From contig NW_014577688.1 in the NCBI RefSeq assembly GCF_000485595.1, forward strand, positions 19,130 to 43,501: a stretch of DNA of 24,372 bases, read 5' to 3'. Of this stretch, positions 18,469 to 24,372 are shown one piece after another. The DNA is from Priapulus caudatus (lineage: Eukaryota; Priapulida; Priapulimorpha; Priapulimorphida; Priapulidae). Under the pieces are notes generated by a model. The model did not search any database and was not told where the DNA came from. It worked only from the letters and a program-made list of their open reading frames with translations. A program made the translations under genes and the position numbers. Position 1 is the first letter of the stretch; each line of letters opens with the position of its first letter.

Positions 18469-18487
18469 CACGCACGCACACACATAC

Positions 18488-18715
18488 CGAGCTCATGCGG
18501 ACACTCTTCGCAGAAGACAGCAACTGAGATGCTGATGCCCGTCAGTGTGATTCTGGAACGCGGCACCTGATCGACAGACCGTCGACGAAGTTATGCAAGC
18601 CATCGCCAAATATGATCATCCATGCCACCGTCGCGATGACGCTGTCTCCCTTCGCAAAGTGGCTGTGGTCGTGTCCCGTGCGCTCCAACGCATCGTGTGG
18701 GACGGCTCGCTCCAG
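18488..18715 (-). pseudogene. SLC39A8/14-like: ZIP copy A exon 6 (TM4-TM5), frameshifted
   Basis: This is near identical to copy B exon 6 with the same splice sites, but it is 228 rather than 229 bases. One base is gained just after the HNFVDGLSI segment and two are lost shortly after, giving an early stop. The EECPHELG end is intact in the shifted frame. The only lesions are these indels; the rest is very well conserved, which argues for a recent event or a base-calling error. Confidence 0.85.
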
Positions 18716-18756
18716 CTGTCACGGAAACACGGGACAGACGCGTTACAGTGCGGCGT

Positions 18757-19090
18757 ATGACATCGTCATTCTATATTTCTTCTCTAATTCTTCTCTTCAG
18801 GATTTCGTAACCTTTGCACGTAAAATGTGCAAACAAGTTTCGAATAGTTATCACATAGATAGCCTAAGAAGTCATAACTTTTGCAGGCGAAGTCTTGAGT
18901 AATGTTACTTCATCGTTTTCGACAATGCACCCCCTGCACACGATCCGGGGTCCGTTGTCAGATACAAAATTAGACTTAACATTAGTCTTGACATTAACTT
19001 TTACTCGTAGACCATTGACAGAAACACCCTAAAGTTAGGAGTTTCTCATACGCACCATACAGAAGTGCAGTCCACGAGAAAAATTTTATG
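18757..19090. other. Extra segment in ZIP copy A intron 5
   Basis: Copy B lacks this stretch. It contains no recognisable gene; several inverted TTAACATTAGTC/GACTAAAGTTAA-like words are scattered in it. Confidence 0.45.
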
Positions 19091-19195
19091 TTAAGACTAA
19101 AGTTAAGATTAATTCTGATTCTGACAACGCGGCCCCTGAACGCTAAGCACCAGGTGACTACTCTCATCGCACGCGAGGGAACAGCGATGACTCAC

Positions 19196-19441
19196 CTCTT
19201 CCTGCTCCATGCTGGTAACGGTGTTGTGCCGCACCCGTCCGTTACGCACGCCCGCGTTGCCGTGGTAGATCTCCTTGATGCTCGTGTCGCCCCCGGCAAC
19301 CTCGACGGTGGGGGGAAACTGTAGGAATTTGCTGCTGCTCGAGTCGGCATGGCAACCGTTGTCGTGCTCGTCGAACGGCATGTCAGGGATGATGACATCC
19401 ATCGTCTCAGCTTTATGGACAGCAGTGCTCTCGACGGATCT
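19196..19441 (-). CDS. SLC39A8/14-like: ZIP copy A exon 5: TM3-TM4 cytosolic loop
   Basis: The exon has 82 codons, phase 0 at both ends. I chose the acceptor CTACATCTACGTAG at 19442-19443 because it is the only nearby AG that joins exon 4 in frame without a stop. The donor GTGAGT follows CAG GAA GAG. The segment is hydrophilic, with scattered His (VHKAE, DEHDNGCHAD, IYHGNAG, RHNTV). In this family the loop between TM3 and TM4 is cytosolic and variable, sometimes a metal-binding His-rich stretch. Only the position and phase are conserved here. Confidence 0.8.
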
Positions 19442-19719
19442 CTACGTAGATGTAGCAGCTTATAGTCAGCCGTGTCAGATACAGAACGAGTTATTTCTAA
19501 CAACTGCATATATATCGTTACATCGGCAATGATTCAACTCGAATTTGACCTTCTTATTTTCCCCATGATCCCTGAGAAATGTTTGAATTGTTATTCCGCT
19601 ACCTTGCCTCTTCTGTTCTACGATTCTATCGAGAAAGCAAAATACTATGCACTTGACGTAGCAAGCTATTCTCAGTTGTTCGTCTTCCTCCCCTCTCTTC
19701 CTCCTATCAACAAACTCAC

Positions 19720-19842
19720 GTCTTTCTTATAGAAGGCCACCTTGAGCACTTTATCGACCAGAAAGAAGATGTAGATTCCCAGCATTCCCGTGGCGGCCTT
19801 CCACAGGTAGTCATGGTTACCGTCAGCTCCCAGTTCAAAGGC
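19720..19842 (-). CDS. SLC39A8/14-like: ZIP copy A exon 4: TM3
   Basis: The acceptor CGTTTGACAG and donor GTGAGT bound exactly 41 codons, phase 0 at both ends. The product AFELGADGNHDYLWKAATG leads into TM3 (MLGIYIFFLVDKVLKVAF). This is the D.LWK....LGG.Y.FF..EK pattern expected after TM2 in LIV-1 ZIPs. The copy B version has lost 4 bases. Confidence 0.93.
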
Positions 19843-20054
19843 CTGTCAAACGTCAACACGTTACAGACACGCAGTTCAAGTTTAATCAAACCTTTTTCAC
19901 ATCATATTACATTACAAATATGAAACTTATTCTACTAAATCCTGCTGATGACATATTTCTTTGCCTGGTCATTCCCTACCCCATTAGACACAACACCTAG
20001 CTATGTAAAGCCAACATCAACAGGTTAGCATGAAGTGTTGATTTGTTAGATTAC

Positions 20055-20224
20055 CTGCGGTAGAAGGTGGAAGATGGCACTAGCACACAACGTTCCAACT
20101 CCGAGGCTTATGAAGAAGATCAGAATCTTTTTGTACAGTTCTTTGGCCATGATTGGCAGCAGGAGCACTCCTGTTGTGGAGCACAGGCTTATGAGGGTGA
20201 CGAACAGGAAGCCATATCCCCAGA
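20055..20224 (-). CDS. SLC39A8/14-like: ZIP copy A exon 3: TM1-TM2
   Basis: The acceptor TTGTTTGCAG precedes TC TGG GGA (phase 1) and the donor GTAATC follows CCG CAG (phase 0). The 170-base exon is fully open. TM1 is WGYGFLFVTLISLCSTTGV and TM2 is the segment from KKILIFFISL to IFHLLPQ. The pattern VWGYG...SLCS...LP matches the start of the ZIP domain in ZIP14/ZIP8. Copy C exon 3 differs by only a few residues (L/F, I/T, V/I). Confidence 0.95.
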
Positions 20225-20235
20225 CTGCAAACAAT

Positions 20236-21532
20236 GAAAGTGTCAATGACACTGTAGCTCACCACAAAAAAGGACACAAATGAGTGAGTAAGAAGAAGTC
20301 AGTTTTAATTGAGCAACTATCAAACTACATATATAAGAAACGATCGCCTTCCTGTATATCGCAATAAGTAATTTATAAACCAAAATGAATGCACAATTTT
20401 GTGAGGCAGTAGATGGCGCTATACTACCGCTTTGTAGCGATGGCAGTTTGATAATAAATAGGTTATGCTGCGTTGCCGACATGTTTTTGTAAAACTTTAC
20501 GTTCTAAATATAGAACCGTTTTATCGGCAGGGCTGGAGAGGAAATTAGGCACATTTTGCATTAAAGGATTAAATCTTGTTAAAAACGAACCAGTGAGTGT
20601 GAGCACCAGCAGACTGTTTTTTGTCTATATAATATCGCTATTATAATTGCAACCCTACTAAGTTTGCATAACTTCTTTTTTAAATATTAAAACCTTACCG
20701 CTTATTCATTCACATACGAGACATTGAAGCAAAATCCGTTCGAACCTGAACTGACGTTAATGGGACAATTCCCATTTCTGGCCAAAAAGAATTGCGATGG
20801 CTCGAAAGTACGTCGACTGGCGTTGCTTCAATAGGACGTTTAATATGGGAGCATAGCTACAACACTATGGTCCCAATTTCAAACATGTGGGTCAATCCGG
20901 TTCCTGAGTTATCGATGACTTAATAATTATCATTAAACTAACGGACAGGACGAACGGACAGACACCCATGGCAATAGCTCAGCTTGACGATGTCAATGGT
21001 GAGCTAAAAATACATAACGCCTTCATTACGATCTCAAGGGTTCGCCCTACTTTGCGCAACTGGGCCGCCCACGCGGCGCGCCCCGTTTGGGGAAAACTGC
21101 CGCCCCTGTTTCAATTGCTTGCAGCCCCCTTTAAATTACCGCGCTGCGGTCCCGATTAAATTCCACCACAATAAGAAGTTTGACAGCGGCAGAAAAATTT
21201 TCAAAATCGTCAAGAATTCTATTCGCACCAGGACCACCGCGCACGTGTAACCGTTGCGGCGCATGCATGCCTCAGACCTATAGCACAAGTACAAACAGTT
21301 AACGCTGTTGTACCGACCCGAACACTAACTGTACACAAGACTCGGGCTATCTTATATAGAATACAAGAAACCCAAATACGACTGTCTATGCATTGTTTGG
21401 TGGCGATTTTTACGATTAATTAGTGGTACCGGGTAAAAAAACACGCCCCCGGACCGCCCTAGTTTTTCCGCCTCCCTTCCCCCTCGCCCCTCCCTCCCCC
21501 CTGTTTCAATTTCATCCTGGGGAGAACCCTGG
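20236..21532. other. Copy A-specific block in ZIP intron 2, probable unclassified repeat
   Basis: Copies B and C go straight from the exon 3 acceptor to the shared ATCTCTTAAGGAC block, while A has about 1.3 kb between. It includes a GC-rich patch (21050-21160) and a stretch ending GGACGAACGGACAGACACCC (20942 onward) that looks like a dispersed repeat. No frame is supported. Confidence 0.5.
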
Positions 21533-22175
21533 ATCTCTTAAGGACAATCCTACCACCTGACTTTTACATGGACCTATATCAGACATTAAACGGATATGGA
21601 TGCGAATTCTTTGAGAGTGTGGCACGTGTGCAGACCATCTTTTGTGTTGTAGTAGTCAATGCTTCAACTCACTGTATTCAAGTGACAGTGTATGCAAGAA
21701 CTTTTTAAAGGCAATAAAGTTTGTACTTTGACTCTTGAGTGTTTTCTCAGAAGCGCCAGGGCAGCTTGGCGGAGCACTATGCAAACATTTTCCCACTAGC
21801 ATCATAAATGAATATATATATGGCTTCAATTTGGTGCAATTTGAAGCTTTGATTTGCATTTACAAATGGTGTGATAACTAAGCAGAAATATTGGCCTACT
21901 GATACAACCAATGGTGTTATCAGAGGCCGCAATCTAAAACGTGGAAGACCAAGTTGTCTCGAAGCCTTGGCGGCTACAACATCTAGCTTTCCCTTCTCTC
22001 AACTGGCCCAGACCACAAACATCCATCCTAGTTTTCCACTTGTCATCAGAAAATGGTACTTTCTCAACAGGTGATCAGAGACTCTAGCTCCGAATCTACC
22101 TCATTCATCAACTGACAGCACCCCCTCCCAACATCGCACATACAGATGATTCAATGTTCACACCAGATATTGTAC
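21533..22175. repeat. Segmentally duplicated intron 2 flank (copy A)
   Basis: 21533-21790 matches 410-630 and 8540-8760; 21791-22175 matches 10590-11018. The 1.8 kb between those two blocks in copy B, including the 54-bp array and four repeat elements, is absent here. Confidence 0.75.
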
Positions 22176-22375
22176 CCTTGCTGCGGTGATCGAGGTGATA
22201 AACGTTACCGTTGCTCCTCCTCCTTCTTGCTGGGCTTGCTCTTGCTCGGCGCTTGCGCTGCATAATGGCTCCTGCAGTATTCACTGCTCACAGCTAGACA
22301 ACGCTCCTCACGCACTAAATACAGCAGGATGGGTGGTAGAGAGAGGCAAACTCACTGAGAAAGTGGATGGACACA
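22176..22375 (-). pseudogene. SLC39A8/14-like: ZIP copy A exon 2 (ectodomain), decayed
   Basis: This aligns with copy B exon 2 (11019-11190) but has many 1-8 base indels. The acceptor equivalent of TTGCAG reads TTTGCAT, so the AG is lost. No frame spans it. The neighbouring AT microsatellite and the flank to about 22690 also align with copy B, with similarly frequent indels. Confidence 0.65.
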
Positions 22376-22696
22376 TGCAAACACAATGAAGCACAACCAC
22401 ACAGTATATAAAATATATATAGTATAGTATAGTTATATATATATATATATATATATTATTAGGTATACATAGTCAGTATATATACAACAGAATTATATTA
22501 TACGATATTATTATAAATTAAACTCATTATATTTGGCTATACAGCAAAAAACCGTGAAATTTGGCAGACTTATTCTTGCGATAGGCCATAATCAGGTTGC
22601 AGGATTCTTGAGGACAGGTCGTTCAGTATGTGACTGGTAGATGAGAGTGAGTGATAGAGAGGTCTAGCCTTTTTTGACGGATCATAAGAACATGGC

Positions 22697-23585
22697 AAGC
22701 GTAAAAAATACTTTTTTTTTCCCAGAGCAGCATTTTTTTGACGCTGAATCAATAAATTACAGAGCCATTTTTCAGTTTCAAATTTTCGAAAAATACGTAA
22801 TATAATGTACTCTTATTTTATTTTATATTACATCAATGTAAATTGTATGTATTATTAATTCCATGAGTGTGTCAAATTTTCTGTTAATACATGCATGTAC
22901 CTATAATAAATTATATTTACATTACTACATATCACTAATCACATTTTTTTGGATCATGAGTTACGGTGTCGGAGCCTCGGAGGCGGCATTGTGAATGCGA
23001 ATGGATTCAAAGGATGGGGAGAGGTCAGAATCTTCTAAGTTTTATCATACATGATACTACCATTCTGTCCACCACTCCCCTTCTCACTCTTCTTTCTCTA
23101 CATGTACACATGGTTCACCAGTCACTACTTCTAGGTTGCTTATTGTTTTGTTACTCTGTAATAAACATACAGAATGAACCACATTATCTTTTCGTTTGGA
23201 TGCAAATAAAATACCACTGTGCAGTTGTTGTTTATTTTTCAGTCTCAAAATAAGAAAGTACACGGTTAATTTGTCACAGTCTCACAGAGATGTGTGCCTG
23301 TGAGTCTGTGACATCACATCGCATCTGTCAGCATAGTTTATCATTGACTATCATTCATAGTTTCAACAGACAATGTATGAATGCAATTGTAACCACATCA
23401 TTGCAGATTAATACAAGGCAAGAGCTGGATTCAGCTGGTATTATTGTCAAGTTAAATTAAAATTTTTATGAATGAAAGTGTCAACAGTTTCTAGTTCTAC
23501 ACTCTGTTGTATAACTTTTATTATCAATTGTATTTTATTATGCGTCAGCGGGTTGATCTAGCCAGCGCCAGCTGCAGCGAATACA
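22697..23585. other. Copy A-specific intron 1 segment, nothing recognised
   Basis: This begins where copies A and B diverge (after CATAAGAACATGG). It is AT-rich with no recognisable gene; the longest open stretch (22966-23253) has no conserved motif. Homology with copy B resumes at about 24237. Confidence 0.5.
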
Positions 23586-24040
23586 TAAGCTGGGTTTACA
23601 CTGACGATTTTGAGTTGCCGAATTGTACGAACTTAGCAGTTTGGCAACTGACAATCTCCAGTGTAAATGTAAAAGTCGCACGTCCAACCGATCGATAGCA
23701 GCGAGTCGGAAGATTAGAACATGTTCTAATTTCCCCAACTCGGAACAGGCGAGTTGGACGTTTTTTTGCCAAGTGGCCAATCAGACAACAGCAATCAGGG
23801 GTGTTTCCCTCCACCCTAGGAGGAGAGCACGTTTTTGCTTTAGGCGCCATGCTGGCGGCATGTAATACATGCAAAAATGTGTATCCGCGTCTCCCCGCGC
23901 ACACGCTACGAGTCAAATGTCGAAACGTTTGCCGCCTCGCGGTCGATAACGTAAGCTTTGAATATATGAATAAAGAGGTCGGTAGAAAGAAGAAAAACGC
24001 CAACTTGACTGCATATAATCGTCAGTGTAAACCCAGCTTA
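23586..24040. mobile_element. 455-bp MITE with perfect 24-bp terminal inverted repeats
   Basis: TAAGCTGGGTTTACACTGAC plus GATT at 23586-23609 is exactly mirrored at 24017-24040. A TA dinucleotide at each end fits a TA target duplication. The interior has GAGTTGG/CCAACTC words in both orientations and only short frames. It lies in the copy A-specific part of intron 1. Confidence 0.85.
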
Positions 24041-24112
24041 AGGCGCTGCTCCATGCACGGTGTATAGCGCTCGCTGTACGTACGTACTTGTGTACATTTC
24101 AATTTATCAGGC

Positions 24113-24218
24113 CACGGGAGCGATTTCCTTTCGGGCGATCGCTCCCGTTATTGTTCTTACCAGATCGATTACAGTGCTTACTACTAATACTAGAGCGAAA
24201 TCGCTCGTCGCTCCCGTG
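24113..24218. repeat. 106-bp inverted-repeat element (CACGGGAGCGA ends)
   Basis: CACGGGAGCGA at 24113-24123 is mirrored at 24208-24218. Further inside, GGGCGATCGCTCCC and GAGCGAAATCGCTC are themselves palindromic, so the segment can form several alternative hairpins. No target duplication is obvious. Confidence 0.65.
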
Positions 24219-24372
24219 TATTTTTTTCCCTGGGACAAGGTGAGTGTCTACCGGCTACAGCTTGTTCGTGGATGCTCACGCATGCAGGTGCGATTATATC
24301 GCATCCGCCGTTTGCGCATTCTGCATAGCGTGCGCCCCGCGCGCGAAGGTCGAAGCGTGAAGTGGACAGACG

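Larger units (their letters stand above)
17534..24372 (-). other. SLC39A8/14-like: ZIP8/ZIP14-like transporter gene, copy A (gene span, exons 2-8; exon 1 beyond right edge)
   Basis: This is a second copy of the same gene in the same orientation, head to tail with copy B. Exons are at about 22375-22176 (decayed), 20224-20055, 19842-19720, 19441-19196, 18715-18488 (frameshift), 18168-17983 (frameshift) and 17685 to about 17534 (frameshifted exon 8). Exons 3-5 form one continuous open frame through TM1-TM3 and the loop. Introns align with copy B apart from discrete insertions: 20236-21532 and about 22697-24237 are present only in A. As it stands, the frame is broken in at least four exons. It is a pseudogene or an unpolished assembly of a working gene. 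Confidence 0.85.

Noticed and set aside
22966-23253. 95-codon plus-strand frame in copy A intron 1
   Set aside because: No conserved motif, atypical composition and no counterpart in copy B.

Overview
This is animal nuclear DNA, most likely from a marine invertebrate. The genes have introns with GT/AG splice sites, the spacers are dense with short inverted-repeat elements, micro- and minisatellites, an interstitial TTAGGG-type telomeric stretch and a Ty3/Gypsy-like LTR retrotransposon. I cannot name the species. Nothing prokaryotic, and no tRNA or rRNA gene, is visible.

The window is built around a head-to-tail tandem array of one gene on the minus strand: a ZIP metal-ion transporter of the LIV-1 subfamily, ZIP8/ZIP14 (SLC39A8/SLC39A14) type. 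I reconstructed eight coding exons from reading frame, splice sites and intron phase. Exon 1 carries a signal peptide and glycosylated ectodomain; exon 2 the rest of the ectodomain; exon 3 TM1-TM2; exon 4 TM3; exon 5 the cytosolic loop; exon 6 TM4-TM5 with the HNFVDG and EECPHELG metal-site motifs; exon 7 TM6-TM7; exon 8 the last TM. All intron phases agree across copies. Copy A covers about 17534-24372 (exons 2-8; its exon 1 should lie just beyond the right edge). Copy B covers 5223-12520 (exons 1-7). Copy C shows only exon 3, at 205-374, and runs off the left edge.

The copies are a mosaic. In A, exons 3-5 are open and exons 2, 6, 7 and 8 are frameshifted. In B, exons 1, 2, 6 and 7 are open, exons 3-5 carry small indels or a stop, and exon 8 is missing. 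Many differences are single-base indels in short homopolymers, so real pseudogenisation, uncorrected long-read error and misassembled haplotypes all remain possible.

Region by region: 1-982 is copy C exon 3 with flanking intron. 983-4935 is a decayed minus-strand retroelement (gag, protease, RT, RNase H, start of integrase), lying where copy C exons 1-2 and copy B exon 8 would be expected. 5223-12520 is copy B, with introns carrying a purine-pyrimidine alternating minisatellite, several MITE-like elements, a (CTA)n element with a 9-bp target duplication and an AACGTT-rich block. 12521-17533 is the spacer between copies B and A, containing a 1.28-kb near-perfect palindrome bounded by TTAA, a 7-bp satellite and a 0.9-kb CA/CG array. 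17534-24372 is copy A, with further inverted-repeat elements in its introns.
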